Below the pieces are notes generated by a model. That model made no database searches and was not told the origin of the DNA. It saw only the letters and a program-made list of their open reading frames with translations. From assembly GCA_019915135.1 (NCBI GenBank), contig JAHLMK010000001.1, forward strand, positions 1,612,001 to 1,676,000: a stretch of DNA of 64,000 nt, written 5' to 3'. Positions 11,075-23,315 of the stretch are shown in pieces. A program made the translations under genes and the position numbers. The DNA is from Strobilurus pachycystidiatus. Its lineage: Eukaryota; Basidiomycota; Agaricomycetes; Agaricales; Physalacriaceae. How positions within the stretch are numbered: the first letter of the stretch is position 1; each line of letters begins with the position of its first letter.

Positions 11075-12630
11075 ATGGGGGCCTTCGCCAGCAAGTCCAC
11101 CAAATCCCGCATCGTTTTCCCGACATCCCCGGCTTCTGTTACCATCCGGAACGTCAACTCGTTGAAGGAAACAGTGACATCTACACTGCGCAAAGCGGTA
11201 GAAGAACGGTGCCCAACATTGCTGCAGGATTTTGTGCCGCCATGGTGGTTGAGCGGGTACGTCTGCTCTTATCCTTACAAGCCTGTGTCTTATGTGTAGT
11301 GATTTCATGCAGGGGGCACTTACAAACGCTCTACTGTGTCATCGGCGACTTCGACAAGATAGACCATGTTGTGTATGAACGGTAAGCAATCTGATTGCCC
11401 GCCATGCCTTGTGCATTGAATCCGCCCGGTCTCGTTGTAGCACGTATATTCGACTGATCGACGGTGGAACAGTCGGCTTGGATTTCACACCCGTCGATGA
11501 CACTACCCTCAAAGACGATGCTCCCATAGTCGTTGTTATGCATGGCCTTACCGGCGGGTCTCACGAATCCTACGTCAGAGATGTACTTTCCAAAGCCTGT
11601 GCACCTGTCGATCGGGGAGGACTTGGTTATAGAGGCGTCGTCGTGAACTTCCGCGGTTGTAAGTTAACACATTTTGTTTTACGTTTCTTCCCCAAAGTAA
11701 TGCTCCTATAGGTGCCGGAACTCCCATAACCTCTCAACAGCTCTACTCGGCCGGCTGGACGGAGGACTTGCGTCAATCCTTGATGTACATTGCACATCGC
11801 TATCCCGGTGCACCCATGCACGGCCTGGGATTCAGCTTGGGCTCTAACGTGATTGTTCGCTATCTTGGCGAGGAGAAGGAGCTCAGCCGCTTATCTTCCG
11901 CCTGTGTCTTGGGTTGCGTAGGTCTTCCTGAGTTTAATCCCTTTCGAGACGTTAATCTACCTCACTGTAGCCTTGGGATCTCGCCGATAACAACTCATCT
12001 ATGGAAAGCACTCTGATTGGAAAGCACATTTATTCCAAAGGCATGGCAGACAACCTCATTCGTCTACTTCAAAGACACAAGGAGTCCTTAGCCAAGAAGC
12101 CTGACCACGATACCACTCAAGCCATGTACCGCACGTTGGCCTTGAAGTCTCCTACACTTGAGCAGTTTGACTCTGCTTTCACTTGCAGGGCTGGTGGTGG
12201 GCCACCTGCGTTCCCCATGAAAACTTCCGCCGAGTACTATGCATGGGGAGGGAGCCATATACTTCTCCCCGACGTACGCGTACCATTACTGACGCTCAAC
12301 GCGGAGGATGACCCAGTCATACGGAAAATTCCCCTAAATGTGGACAACTCGAATGTAGTCATGGTGGTCACTCCCGGAGGTGGTCATTTAGGCTGGTTTG
12401 AGGCGACCGAGAAATGGGGCGAAGTCAAGAGATGGGTATCCAAACCTGTCATAGAGTGGTTGAGGATGGTTGGGACGGACATAGTGGCGGAGACGCGTGG
12501 TAAGGAGATTTTCGTGGGTGAAGATGATTTCATACGGGAAAGAGGCAGTGAGGATTTGGGGTGCAAGGCGATATCGAATGGTGGTCGTATTGAGAGGACT
12601 AAGGATGACTATTTGATACAGGGCTTGTAA
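11075..12630 (+). CDS. alpha/beta hydrolase, YheT/EHT1 (ABHD1/3) family
   Basis: Members of this family are esterases or acyltransferases; the yeast relatives Eht1 and Eeb1 make medium-chain ethyl esters. After the start MGAFASKSTKS the family motif GHLQTLY appears just after the first intron. It is followed by VMHGLTGGSHESYVR (oxyanion region), the nucleophile elbow GLGFSLGSN, the catalytic Asp in NAEDDPVIR and the catalytic His in GGGHLGWFE. There are about six exons with 48-60 nt introns. An ORF in frame extends upstream to 11051 but contains no earlier ATG. The C-terminus (to RTKDDYLIQGL) is longer than the hydrolase core and of unknown role. All three catalytic residues are present. Confidence 0.92.
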
Positions 12631-13768
12631 TTTTGGTCCTTATAGAGAGCTCTGATCTACGTATGTAACATAATATCGCAGATGCGGATAGACGGTGCTT
12701 TAGATGTAGTGGGGATGAGAGCACAACGATGGGGGCCGATTCTCGGTGTTATACTCGGTCTGCCCTTGGGGAGGGTACTACAGTTTGGTACGCTGGATAT
12801 TTATAGAATCGGATTGGGCGGTAGACCGGCATCATAAGGCAACTATACTAGAGGACCGGGGACTCTGACTCTGGGGGTAATCAAAGGTTTAGGATGAATA
12901 TGAGGTGAGTTGGAGTCAGAGTGAGTTACGAGTAGATTGATGACAGGCGCCGTCTCGGGTACTTCTTGCAAGCGGGTTTCTTCTTAACGAACTGTCGCCC
13001 ATTGCGTGATGAAAAGGGTCACCTTCGTTGGCCATGACCTACAAACATTTTGTCGCAGAGGCCGTTACTGGTGAAATCTTTAAACAATGCGGGTCTCGGT
13101 TGGTGGATGGAAGTGTCACTCATCTTGAAGCCAGGCGATACAGTCATGATACTAATAATACTGTCATATGCTGCTGGAGAACTGCAGTCAGCGTGCACGT
13201 GAGTCCTATCGGAAGGGTTCAAAACAAGGACACTCTAAATGCAATTCAGTGCATAAGGATCAGCGCCCCGAAATTTGGAACTCGAAGGCGAAAGTGCAGA
13301 AGATGTACAGGTCAGCCAAGTACACGCAACTCGAAGCATTCTATCAATTCAGGAATTGGAGACCTTTGCTAGGTTTAAGTGCTGCAGAGTATAGCTGGAT
13401 CCGGAGGCAGAATAACCATGTCTTTGGGAAAGAACTAGCAGTAGGAGCGATGAGGGTAAACGGTGAAACTTGAACGCGCCTTTCGCGATGAATGCTCATC
13501 ATCCTAATGGGGAAGGGCCCAAAATGGTAACCACTCCTGGCCTTCCGAGCGATAATGTTTGTATTCCACACGAGGCTTCGTGTCGTATACGCTTGACCGA
13601 CTCGGCATAGAAAGAAAGGTATAAGAAGAGCCTCATTACTCTGTAATGAAGGGGGCTGAACAGTTTGAACTTACCTGTCAAATCGTGACCAGATCACACA
13701 CATGTTTTGCAGGTCAGTGTGACCTCGGCTGCGGCTTTCGTTCGTCTCCCTTACGACTTTCACGACTC
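12631..13768. other. intergenic, no gene seen
   Basis: Small reading frames in this stretch (up to 114 codons) show no conserved motif, signal peptide or sensible exon joins. The last 150 bp probably hold the promoter of the following membrane protein gene. No repeat with clear ends was found. Confidence 0.45.
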
Positions 13769-15461
13769 ATGTACCACCAGCAACACCTAGATTCCCCGCC
13801 GCCGACGTCACAATTCCGCAGGCCATGGTCACCAGAGCCTTTCGATCCCAATCCACCCACAGAACCCTACCGGCCGCGTTATGATTCCCGCACACAGCCA
13901 TACGACTCTGACTACGACTACCCGAATTATCCTCAGACAAGGAGAGAGCCCTCAGATGCTTCTATAGAGGCTCTGGATCTGGCTGATTATGCAGCTACGC
14001 TCAGAAGAGGTCCGCTGGATTACCCAAACGTCCCGCCCAGCTCGCATCCTTCGTCAAGCGACTATTCCGTTCCGCGTTCTCAGCGCCATCAGTCAATGCC
14101 GCCTGCCTCGGACGCCGGAATTGACACTTCCCGCTTTCCAGCATGGTCGCAGCATTGGTACGACCATCCCTCACGACTGCCTCCTCCTCAGCACGGATAT
14201 GACGACATCTACTCACACCCTCCTCAACGGTCCAGTAAAGGACAATTCGACCCATCGCACACCCTACGCTCACCTCCCTTTGGTGCCTACTCTCCTCCTC
14301 CTTTTTCACCACCGCCGCCCTTCTCATCAACCGGTCATGACTCTCTTGTCCCGTGGTCTCTAGACCCCACAGACCTCCCGTTAGATCCGGGCGTCAAGGA
14401 AGAGCGTATACGTATGCTGGAGCGCGAGTTTGCTGGCGCGCATCCTGCACTTGAAGCAGACTCTAAATATGTGTCTGAAGTGGGCAAAGCAGACGCCAAA
14501 GGAAACCTTATCACGCAAGGACCTCGGAAACGGCTCACTGCTCGAGTTCTTCAAGTGTTGCTGGCGCTCGCTGCAGCCATTCCTGGAATATATGCGGCTG
14601 TTGTACGTGCCGATAGTCACCATCGCTTGTTGCAGCACTCAATTCCCACAGGGCGTCAAGACTACCGTTACACCGACTCCTTCCGGTACCCCAGCGGCAT
14701 ATGTACTCTATGTCGCATCCTGCGTGACCTCCGTCGCCCTATTCTTCATCTTTGCCATCCGCCCATGTATGCGGAAACGTGCCAAGCCAGAGCAGGAGGG
14801 CATCCCCGGCCTTACCGGGATGGTATTACCCAACGGAAACCAGAAACGCAAGAAGGGCAAGAAGGGTTATCCACAGCAACAGGATGTGCACGTCAATCTG
14901 ATTGTGGACCCTTCTATGTTCAGGCCACATCAGGAGGAGGAGACGGATGAGGACTGGGAGTCGAGCACGGCCGTTAGTTCGAGTGTGGGCAAGAAGCGAC
15001 CACCTAAGAGGAGGAACATCATAACGGCCTTGATGGAGGAGCGGCTTTGGTTGGCTGCTCGCGCAAGGGTGAAGAAGATTCTGTGTTTGGACATCTTCCT
15101 AGCCATCGCCTGGCTGGGCATCTTCATTTACATCCTGTTTGGCGGGCGATGCGCAGCTCCATCTATCGACACAGCCACCACCACTACATCAGCCACCTCA
15201 ACCGCCACGTCCGCTTCCGCTTCTGCCACTTCCGCCTTGGAGGCAAGAGCTTACCTGATTGCAGCTCGGATAGCTTCACGAGCAGTTCATCTCGCGACGC
15301 GAGCCGAGACCACCTCTTCAGACGACGGAGTTTCGTCCTGGTGTATGGCCTGGAATATCAGCAGCGCAGCGGCTTGTCTTCTTGCTGTGGTGTCCGGCCT
15401 GTGTGTTTTCTTTGGGGTGAAGGATCTCGGTGCCAGCAAAGTCAGTCCTAGGAAGCGGTAG
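13769..15461 (+). CDS. four-TM protein with Pro-rich N-terminus
   Basis: The protein starts MYHQQHLDSPPP and has about 270 Pro/Ser/Tyr-rich residues. Membrane segments then follow: RVLQVLLALAAAIPGIYAAV, YVLYVASCVTSVALFFIFAI, CLDIFLAIAWLGIFIYILF and AAACLLAVVSGLCVFFGV. A lysine-rich loop (NQKRKKGKKG, then DVHVNLIVDPSMF) and an acidic loop lie between TM2 and TM3. The two halves lie in different frames because of a 49-nt phase-0 intron at 14603-14651 (GTACGT...CCCACAG), so the gene is intact and not frameshifted. It resembles an uncharacterised family common in Agaricomycetes; function unknown. With the DHHC enzyme next to it on the opposite strand the arrangement is convergent. Confidence 0.83.
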
Positions 15462-15783
15462 TACTTGTGAAGTCTAGGTTTATCGCTGCTCTATTTCTCC
15501 TCTCAGTCATCTTTTACTTACGACTTATTTACTGAACTCTCTCACGCATATCATGGACACTAATGACCCACACGCACTATACACAATATTGTTGAGTACT
15601 TAATTTATCACTTATTTGAAGCTTGTTTCCAGCGTTTATCGAGCTTCTAATCTTGATGAGGACACGCCTCACAAAAGTGTCATGATGAATTGTCTTGCAG
15701 CGCGAGCAACAATATCCAGCGCGAGCAACGATACAAAGAAACAAGATAATGACCCAATAATCTAATATAAACACCCAAAAAGA

Positions 15784-17137
15784 CTACACCACCTCGTCCC
15801 CCATGCCTGGATTGATAGTCCTCATGTCGTCGGTAACCCTTCCCGTCGGGTCCAACCATGAATACCCACGCGGGCGACATAGTATAGCCATGACATTGCG
15901 CCTCCATGTCCCGTGAGAGAAGGGATTAGGAGGAGCAGGTCCGCTGGTCAAGCTCTTGTGTGCCTGATTGCGTATCTGCTCTATGGTCGTCGTATTCAAT
16001 AGTAGCAGCCGCACATGATACCCCAACAAGGCGCCGACAGCCCAAATCACTCCGACAGCGAGAATAAACACCACGGCGCTGCCTATGCCATCTTTAGTTT
16101 TGAGCGATTCGTGGAACGAGGTCGAAGCCAGCGCAAACACCAGCGCAGCTTGTACGATGATGAGAATAAGAGCAATGAATGCGGAGAGAAGGAGAATGAA
16201 GAAGGGGGTATAGTTTCGACGCCCGATGCAGTTGTTCACCCATTGACAGTGGTGATCGCACGCGTCCACGCAGTTGTCGCATGACTTGCAATGCGTGGAA
16301 CGAGGCGGACGGTATGTCATGCATGTCGGACAGTATTTTACACGTACGCTGGACCATGATTAGCTATTGGGTGGCACCACGGGAAAGAAGGGCTTACACA
16401 TCAGAGCGTACTTTGAGGATGCGTGGCATAGGTGCAGGATCCGAGCCTTCAACTTCGTGGTATGGCGGTTCGGGATCGAGATTGCGCGGAAGTATGCCTG
16501 GGTCGGTAAAGGCAGTAACAACCATGTTGCTGAAAGCCACCAGCGCCAGATAGCCTGTAATGACAACCAAAACCTTGCCTCCCACGCCCTGGTGATGCCA
16601 CCACCATTGAGCTGTCGTGGCGGAGTATACAGCAGCAACGCTCAAGAGGAGTGTCAACGCTGCTAGAAACGCATATGGTGCATCGCCGCCAGTCAAAAGT
16701 CTTCCATCAAAGAAGAAGCGATTCCGAGACGGGTGGTGCCTCCATCTGTTAATGGGTGGTTGTCGAGGAACGTGAGAGAGATCTTTGGAGGGTGATGCAA
16801 CGAATGATGAGGCCCCAGGCGATGGTGAGCGAGAGGAAAGGTGTGAGGGGGATTTCCGGGCGGCATATGTGTCGTGGTCATCATCCGAGGAGAGGCGCCT
16901 ATCCTCTTTGAGAGTTTTCAAGGGATGCTCTGGTTCGGCGGGCGAGGAAGGCGGGCGAGGCTTGGAGGGACGAAAGAAGGACGCGGACGGGGTTATGCCC
17001 GGTGCATGGCCTTGCGCCCGCCGAGGCGGCGGAGCTGCCGCAGTAAGTGTCGATGGAAGAGGGAGCTGGGTGAGCGAACTTCTGCGGGACGTCGGCGCCG
17101 GGGAGCTGAAGGTTAAGGAATGTGGAGAGGCCGACAT
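15784..17137 (-). CDS. DHHC palmitoyltransferase (Erf2/Pfa type)
   Basis: Protein S-acyltransferases attach palmitate to cysteines of membrane-associated proteins at the Golgi, ER or plasma membrane. An N-terminal disordered Ser/Pro region (residues 1 to about 125) is followed by two TM helices (YAFLAALTLLLSVAAVYSA and VLVVITGYLALVAFSNMVV), the DPG motif (TDPGILPRN) and the cysteine-rich domain: CPTCMTYRPPRSTHC, CDNCVDACDHHCQWVNNC. Two more TM helices and the TTxE motif (NTTTIEQIR) follow. The catalytic DHHC tetrad is intact. One intron of about 50 nt lies just before the CRD (near 16350-16395). The domain layout matches Erf2-like enzymes; a partner such as Erf4 is not encoded here. Confidence 0.95.
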
Positions 17138-17489
17138 GCTGACATGAAGGCCAAAGCCAAGGGCTACGGTGTGACAGTAACGTCTGATCAGCTTGGGAAA
17201 TGCCTATTCGGGAAGGCGGTCTACCGCCTCGTTCATTCCGTCTGTATTGCGTCGCACAATGCCTGTACTGTATTAGAGTCGCCGAGGCAGCGCATCGCCA
17301 CAGTTCTACCGAGGATCTCTGCAGACTTGACTTGGTCATGGTTCGATCGCGTTTCGGGTGTCGCGATGTCCGGTACTGCAACACAACGACAGTCGCATCA
17401 GAGCGCGCCCGCAGCTTGGAAGCCTACGTAGAACATGTTGGTGATTACAGGAAGAATGAAATGCAGTGCATCATGTATATCTCGGTCTG

Positions 17490-18817
17490 ATGGACACGGC
17501 GTTTGCCGGTTCATCTTCGACCACCACAGCGATGACGAGCACCAACGAGCGTCCTTCGGTGTCGAATCGCCCCCCATCTCTCAACCAGCTTGCTGCCCGG
17601 ATCAACGTAAATGTCCCTCCCAGCAGCTCACCCAGCTCTGCCAACCGCCCGCGTCTCGCTGCGTTCGCTCTTCGCGCGGGTGGGTCAACCACCTCTCTTG
17701 CAAGCACCGCCGACTCCGTCGCCGTCAATGCGAGCTCAACAAGGAGTGCATCCCCTTCCTCATTCTCCACCGAAGGCGGTGCACCTACTACCACTAGCGA
17801 AGCAGGGGACGTCCCCAGCGGCGATGCTCTAACAAGCGAAACCCTCGAGAAACATAACACTTTGGAAAAGCCTGCTGTCGCCACCAAAGTGCCCCGCGGG
17901 TACAAGAACATTCCCAGTCTAGATGCAATCACGGCGCGCATGGCAAAGACTCGTGCGCTCAGCATCGATGGCACCAGCAAACCGCCAGATGCAGAGGTGA
18001 TCATGGACCCAAAGACGCCTGGTCTCACCATGGAAAAGCCGGAACACCCTCTGCAGTATCACTGGTGTGTAAAAGCTTGTTAGTTGTTGATCATCGATCT
18101 CAAGCCTCCTCCAGGACTATATATCACGATACCAAGGTTCCCGTGAAATTCGGCGAGCCCGGCACCGCCACAGACGCCACATTCTCTGCCGCGGCCGAAA
18201 GCGAATACGAAGCCAATCTGACCCTCATTGGCGAATTCTCCACGGTCGAATCTTTCTGCCGCTACTTCAACTGGCTCAAACCCCCTTCTAAACTCGACAA
18301 GAACGCCAACTATCACTTATTCAAGCGCGGCATCAAACCTATGTGGGAGGACCCCGCGAATGCCAATGGTGGAAAATGGGTGTTGACGATGAAGAATTCT
18401 CCAGACCTTCTCGATCGATGCTGGTTCGACCTTTGCATGGCCCTCGTAGGAGAACAGATCGAGAGCGGTAACAGTTCGGGTGAAGAAGGCGAGATTTGTG
18501 GCGCCGTGGTCAGCCTCCGTAGCAAGGTGGACCGCATACAGGTTTGGGTGCGAAGCAAGGAAAACGTAGGGCGTCTCAATGACATCGGGAAACGCATCGT
18601 CGAGGTGCTCGGCGTCAGCGAGGCCGATGGTGTTGGTGTCGATTTCCAGTACAACTCGGAGGACAGGCCTCCTCCAGGCAAGTTCTTCGGTATCCAGTCA
18701 CAACAGGCTGCATATCGCTCAGGCGGAACTCCTGGAGGCACGCCCACCAGTGGCGCGTTTGGCAGCTTCGGCATTGGGCTTGGCGGTAGCGGCTGGAGAG
18801 GTTCAAAGCGCTCGTGA
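17490..18817 (+). CDS. eIF4E-family cap-binding protein, class II (4EHP/nCBP-like)
   Basis: This mRNA cap-binding protein has a long Ser/Thr/Ala-rich N-terminal extension (about 180 residues). The fold starts at EHPLQYHW, joined across a 50-nt intron (18065-18114) to TIYHDTK. The cap-binding WE pair is present in GIKPMWEDPANANGGKW. The helix that normally reads VxxFW and contacts eIF4G or 4E-BPs reads VESFCRYFNWLKPP, with Cys at the usual Trp73 position. WFDLCMALVGEQ and WVRSKENVGRLNDIG are further eIF4E landmarks. A Gly/Ser-rich C-terminus ends at WRGSKRS. The sequence fits class II proteins, which often repress translation, better than the canonical initiation factor. Start MDTAFAG at 17490 follows an in-frame region without strong coding signal. 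Confidence 0.9.
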
Positions 18818-19158
18818 TGTCTTCTGCTCTGGGTGAGCAGGACATTCGAAACCGGTATTGAAAGCATTGTATTATCAGATTGTATTCGTACTATCGAGGA
18901 AGAATTTTCGGCTCTACTGATTGCTCCATACCTGCGGTGCTCAAAAAAATTGTCTTTTTAATCTGCTTGGTTCATACACATAGCGGCGAGCGTCCGTCGC
19001 GCATGTCCTCCACACGGGTTCAGGACGACCGCGAAGACTCTAGCGAGCACTTTGAGCTCCCCCATTCAATCTTGAAGTCAGTGAGGCGGTCAAAGCCGGA
19101 GCTGTTTGAGCGCTTGTTCACAATATATATTCGGTAAGCCACAAGTGCTGAACATAAG
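18818..19158. other. intergenic, no gene seen
   Basis: This is the 3' flank of the eIF4E-like gene. No conserved coding sequence was seen. The stretch ends with the left target duplication AACATAAG (19151-19158) of the adjacent MITE. Confidence 0.45.
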
Positions 19159-19771
19159 TAGGGTTGGCGGGATGGTCGAGGTTGATTTTCGCATTTTACC
19201 AATGTCGTGCCCATTAATTGAGGCAGTCACCCGTTCAAATACCATATGTATCACTTCATTTAAGCAAGTTCCTGGTTTATAGAGAGTCCGGAGAGTATCA
19301 AACATGCATTAGACCAGTCTTAGCAAGCTAAATCAAGGGTAAACTATGTCTATGGAGCAGAGGAGCCCTGTGGATTGAGGGAGGTATCTTGGTGATCTGC
19401 TCAAGCCATTTCAAAAGACTAGGAGTGGTCTTAGATACCTCATGGTGAAGTGAATATGATATCCAAAGAGTATCTGTGAGTATTGGGGCCAAGAAAGAGA
19501 CAAGTGGCGTAGGATTTAAGAGAGTCACGTGATGAGATCACTTTGCGCCACATACTGGATTCACCGAAGCCCGATTTCGTAGCTCTCCCAGAGGTCGCGT
19601 GGCTACTTATACTGCGTATTTATAAGGGAATCAATTTCCCTGAAGGCAATGAAAGAGAAAAAACCAATTTAATACCTGCCTTTTGCCGGAATTGAACTGA
19701 GGATGTGCCGATTGGGACAGCGAAATCGGTGTAAAAATCCAAATTTCAACCTCGACCATCCCGCTTACGCT
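19159..19771. mobile_element. hAT-like MITE, about 613 bp, 8-bp TSD
   Basis: The left end TAGGGTTGGCGGGATGG continues TCGAGGTTGA; the right end is its inverted copy with three differences over 27 bp. The flanks carry AACATAAG at 19151-19158 and 19772-19779, an 8-bp target duplication. The last A of the element and the first A of the duplication cannot be told apart, so the right end may be 19772. TIRs beginning TAGGG and 8-bp duplications fit hAT elements. There is no transposase ORF. Confidence 0.8.
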
Positions 19772-19779
19772 AACATAAG

Positions 19780-20821
19780 GGCTAAGTAATGGATTTGAAT
19801 TGAAATCGCAGGAATATATACTGGTACAATATACATTCGTTCTGGAAGCAGTTGAGGGGGACGACATGTAGTCGAGGGATGCAAGGCTTATGTGAAAGTC
19901 AGAACAAAGTCGCTGATTATCCATCGCCCAGCAGCGGAGGCGAAGATGTCTTGAGTAGGATCGTAGTTGGATAGCGTGCAAATGGCATGGTCTACACTGT
20001 AGACCTGGAACGAAGTATGAGATTAGATCGATGTAGGGGTGGGCGGAATAAGAGACTCACAAGTGTCACACTGAAAAATAGGAACAAGAACCCAATGCGC
20101 ATAGGTTTGAACAGCCTTGTCCAAGACTTTTTCCCAGTCCGCACCTGGCGCATACACCCCAGTATGTCGGAGGCAGCCGTCAAAGTCTGATAACCGAGAT
20201 CTCGGGATCTTAGGTGTTCGATCGTGAGTCGTCCGGAGAAACTTCCGTGGAGGCGCGATGAAAAGACATGTGAAGAAGATGTGAGCCTTCAGGGACACAA
20301 TAGTGTGTAGAGTCAGAGGCGCAGGTGAGACGCCTGCTCCATGGAAGAAGCTTCTCGCTCGAGCGCGATGAATGTCTCCGGAGAACTTGGAAGGAGATTT
20401 ACCAATTTCAAATTGATCGTACATGCCGCCGCATTGCCGCGGCAACCATTGTTCCTTTGCGTCCGTTCCTTCATGTGGATCCCAGCCTTTCAGAGGCCTC
20501 ATGCCATACGTGTCTCACACTGACAGTGACAAGGAGGTCCTCCAGAGATTTCGGTCACTTATATAAGCTCTCGGGGCTCAGACGACACCGAGCCCTGGTA
20601 TCATGCATATGGTACCAGCATGGTACTAAGTAGTAGTGCAGCCCGGGCCCACGCGGGAACAGGCTGATGGTAATACCTATCCCTTGTTGGACGTTGGAGG
20701 ATGGACAACGCCGGAGTTTTTCTCAAGGGTATCCGCACTTCACCGGTACGGCGTCAATAAAAGCGAATGCTTGTACTAGAGGCTTGTACCTGCCAGTGCT
20801 TGGTCTTAGCCCGCAATCGCC
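19780..20821. other. intergenic and P450 promoter, no gene seen
   Basis: A minus-strand open frame (20023-20502) has no recognisable motif and no coding support, and I do not call it. The last ~250 bp before 20822 are the likely promoter of the first P450. No other repeat was identified. Confidence 0.45.
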
Positions 20822-22779
20822 ATGTCTATGCCACCTCTCCAGCTCGCGTTCGGCGGCCTGATTGTCTTGATTTTTTTGCTTCTGCTCAGACGACGAAGGG
20901 AATACCCACCGGGACCTCCTCGCTATCGGATCATTGGGAATCTGATGAACATGCCGACGCAGTTTGAGTGGAAAACATTTGCGAAGTGGTCAGAAGATTT
21001 GGGTATGTCTCACCTTCTTCCATCCGGCATTATTTTCAGAGGTATCAGGTAGCGATATCGTACATGCTGATGTCTTGGGGACCTCCATGGTGATTCTGAA
21101 CTCGGAGAAGGCCGCAGTAGACCTCTTCAGGAAGAAGGGCAGTCTCTATTCGGGGAGGTGAGCTTCAAATGAATTTATCTAACAAGGTCCTTACCCTCAT
21201 CAGACCTAGTTCCGTCATGGCAAATGAACTGATGGGCTGGGACCGTGCGCTTACATCTCACCAGTATAACGATGACTGGTCAGCCGTCTTGTATCCGCTA
21301 TACTATTCTTACTCTGAGGCCCATTGTATCAGGCGTCAACAGAGACGGTATTTTCACCAGGAATTCAACGACGTAGCAGTCAAACGATTCTACCCGATAC
21401 AACTGAGGGCGGCCCATGGCCTCCTTCGTAGACTCCTCGAATCGCCTACCGACTTCATGGAGCACATTAAACACATGTCGGCAACGATTGTCTTGTCTGT
21501 GGCCTATGGATTAGAAATTCAAACCAAGGACGATCCATTAGTCAAGCTCAACGACGACGCTCTAAAATCGGTTCTAAATGCCGCCCGACCCGGTAGATAC
21601 TTAGTGGTATGTCGTTGGGTCTTGGTCTTACTGCGCTTTGTTCTCATATCCACCCGAAAGGATGTAGTAGAATCACTCAAGTACATCCCGGAGTGGTTCC
21701 CCGGTGCTGGCTTTAAGAGGCAAGCGCGTCAATGGCGTCAGCTGTCTCATGATATGTGGAACGTGCCTTGGGAGAGGGCCAAGAAAGAGATGGTACACTG
21801 ATGCATGCATTGCGCTGGTCCTTCCAATACTCACCTCTGGCTTCAGTCAACAGGTCGCGCCGCTCCCTCATTTGTCTCGTACTGCTTGGATGCCCTCGCT
21901 CAATCGAACAGTCGTGATAAAGAGACGGAAGAGTATCATGTCCAGAGTGCAGCTGGATCTATGTACATGGGTAAGCATCGGCGACACCCTGGACTCGTGT
22001 GCTGACCTTGCATTGCCCCATTTTCAGCGGGTGTTGATACCGTATGTTGCTCTTTTCTTCCCCTTCATATCTTCGCGCGATCCAAAGAATGTAGACAGCA
22101 GGGTCCATAGGTTTTCTCTTCCTCGCGATGGCCCAATTTCCCGCCGCCCAAGCCAAAGCACAAGCAGAGCTCGACGAGGCCCTCGGCCACACTCTGCCTA
22201 CGTTCGAGGACATGGAGGCTCTTCCGTATGTGACAGCCCTGGTATGGGAGCTACTGCGATACTATGTGGTTGTACCTATCGGTAGTAGCACTTGTCATTT
22301 TTGGATGTGATCTTCGCGACTCATTGTACGGTCTGATCTAGCGATACCTCACACGGCCGCGAAAAATGAAACCTATCGAGATTGGTTGATTCCGAAGGGC
22401 GCATTGGTGATCTCTAATTTATGGTGCGCATGTCTCCTCTTTTCGCAGTCACAGTAGTTTAAAACGACCGACAGGGCGATCGCTCATGATGCTGTAGGAA
22501 TAGAGTCCTCTCCTTTAAACGTTGCTCATACTTTGCAGAATGTGTATCCCGAACCATTTTTGTTCAAGCCTGAACGATACTTAGACCATGATGGGAAGCT
22601 GAACCCTGAAGCGAAAAATCCATGTGACGTTGTATTTGGGATAGGCCGTCGTACTTGCCCCGGCAGGTACGTTTGTACCGCGCATCCCGCTCTTCTCTGA
22701 TCTCGCTCCAGGACCATGGGATACTATAACGTCTGGATTTTTGTCGCATCTATCCTAGCAACTTTCGATGTGAAGGCGG
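20822..22779 (+). pseudogene. cytochrome P450 copy 1, 5' part (split by retrotransposon)
   Basis: This is a microsomal P450 of the OrdA-like (CYP64-related) type abundant in Agaricomycetes. It has an N-terminal membrane anchor (LAFGGLIVLIFLLLLRRRR), the PPGPPRYRIIGN hinge, a C-helix RQQRRYFHQEFND and an I-helix AGVDTTAGS whose exons join across a short intron. The K-helix is ELLRYY, the PERY motif is present (FKPERYL), and the heme loop is FGIGRRTCPGR with the axial Cys. About eleven exons can be joined in frame, so nothing before the insertion looks damaged. The reading frame stops making sense at ATFDVKA (22779), where the LTR begins; the missing C-terminus continues at 38079. Exons are interrupted by introns of 45-75 nt. 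The copy should now be non-functional unless the element is spliced out, which is unlikely for 15 kb. Confidence 0.92.
22776..22779. repeat. target-site duplication (left), GCGG
   Basis: GCGG directly precedes the 5' LTR and is repeated at 38075-38078 directly after the 3' LTR. Removing one copy and the element restores an uninterrupted P450 reading frame (DVKA-GPDFDLEKV). Confidence 0.85.
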
Positions 22780-23291
22780 TGTCACGCCCATGACAGGGCG
22801 ACACGTCGAAAGAATGGATAGCCGCGTAACAGGACACGAAGCCGAAGAACGCGCGTCGTACATGGACGTACGTGGCAACGAAGTAAGTACGCGCGGCAGG
22901 CTAAAAATAATCTTTCTCGCACCATATATATAGAAGTAGCTTACCTGTCGAAAGTTTAGTTTCACACCACCACTCAATACGCGAATACTACCAGTTTTAA
23001 ACCACTCTTATTCTCAGGGAGCGTCCCGCATTCGCTCCACCAGACTTTTAGCACCGACCAAGACTTCACGCGGGTACGAAGCCCGATTTTACAGCACCCA
23101 GGCACGAATACATCCGGGAGCCAGTAGCCCCGAACTCGCATTTCCCGTCTCGTATACAAACGTTTCCCGAGTACATCGTCTACTCAACCTGACGCACGAA
23201 CTCACCAGGGATTAGCCGAGCTATAACAAAGCCCCGTCAATCTCTGAACCGGTATTTGGGTAAACTTGAACTTACCTCTTTTACCGTGACA
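22780..23291 (+). repeat. 5' LTR, 512 bp
   Basis: It begins TGTCACGCCC and ends CCGTGACA, giving 6-bp terminal inverted repeats. The first 24 bases can fold (CGCCC...GGGCG). A TATA box (CATATATATAGAAG, about 22923-22934) suggests the start of transcription shortly after. By eye it matches the 3' LTR base for base. Confidence 0.95.
22923..22934 (+). promoter_or_regulatory. LTR TATA box
   Basis: CATATATATAGA in the middle of the LTR is the only strong TATA-type element there; transcription of the element probably starts about 30 nt downstream. The same site in the 3' LTR is at about 37706-37717. Confidence 0.55.
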
Positions 23292-23297
23292 TACTTT

Positions 23298-23315
23298 TGG
23301 AGCCCACCGCGAGGG
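23298..23315 (+). other. candidate primer-binding site
   Basis: TGGAGCCCACCGCGAGGG lies 6 nt after the 5' LTR. It starts with TGG, the complement of a tRNA CCA end, and has the length of an 18-nt PBS. The matching tRNA cannot be named from this window. Confidence 0.5.

Noticed and set aside
13028..13372. 114-codon open frame in the gap before the four-TM gene
   Set aside because: No recognisable motif, signal or neighbouring exon; overlaps another frame of similar length, as expected by chance.
14430..14652. Apparent frameshift in the four-TM protein gene
   Set aside because: A 49-nt phase-0 intron with good GT-AG ends (14603-14651) joins the two frames and keeps the membrane topology.
20023..20502. 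159-codon minus-strand open frame
   Set aside because: Composition and sequence show no conserved motif, and no exon partners were found; its 5' end lies in non-coding sequence.
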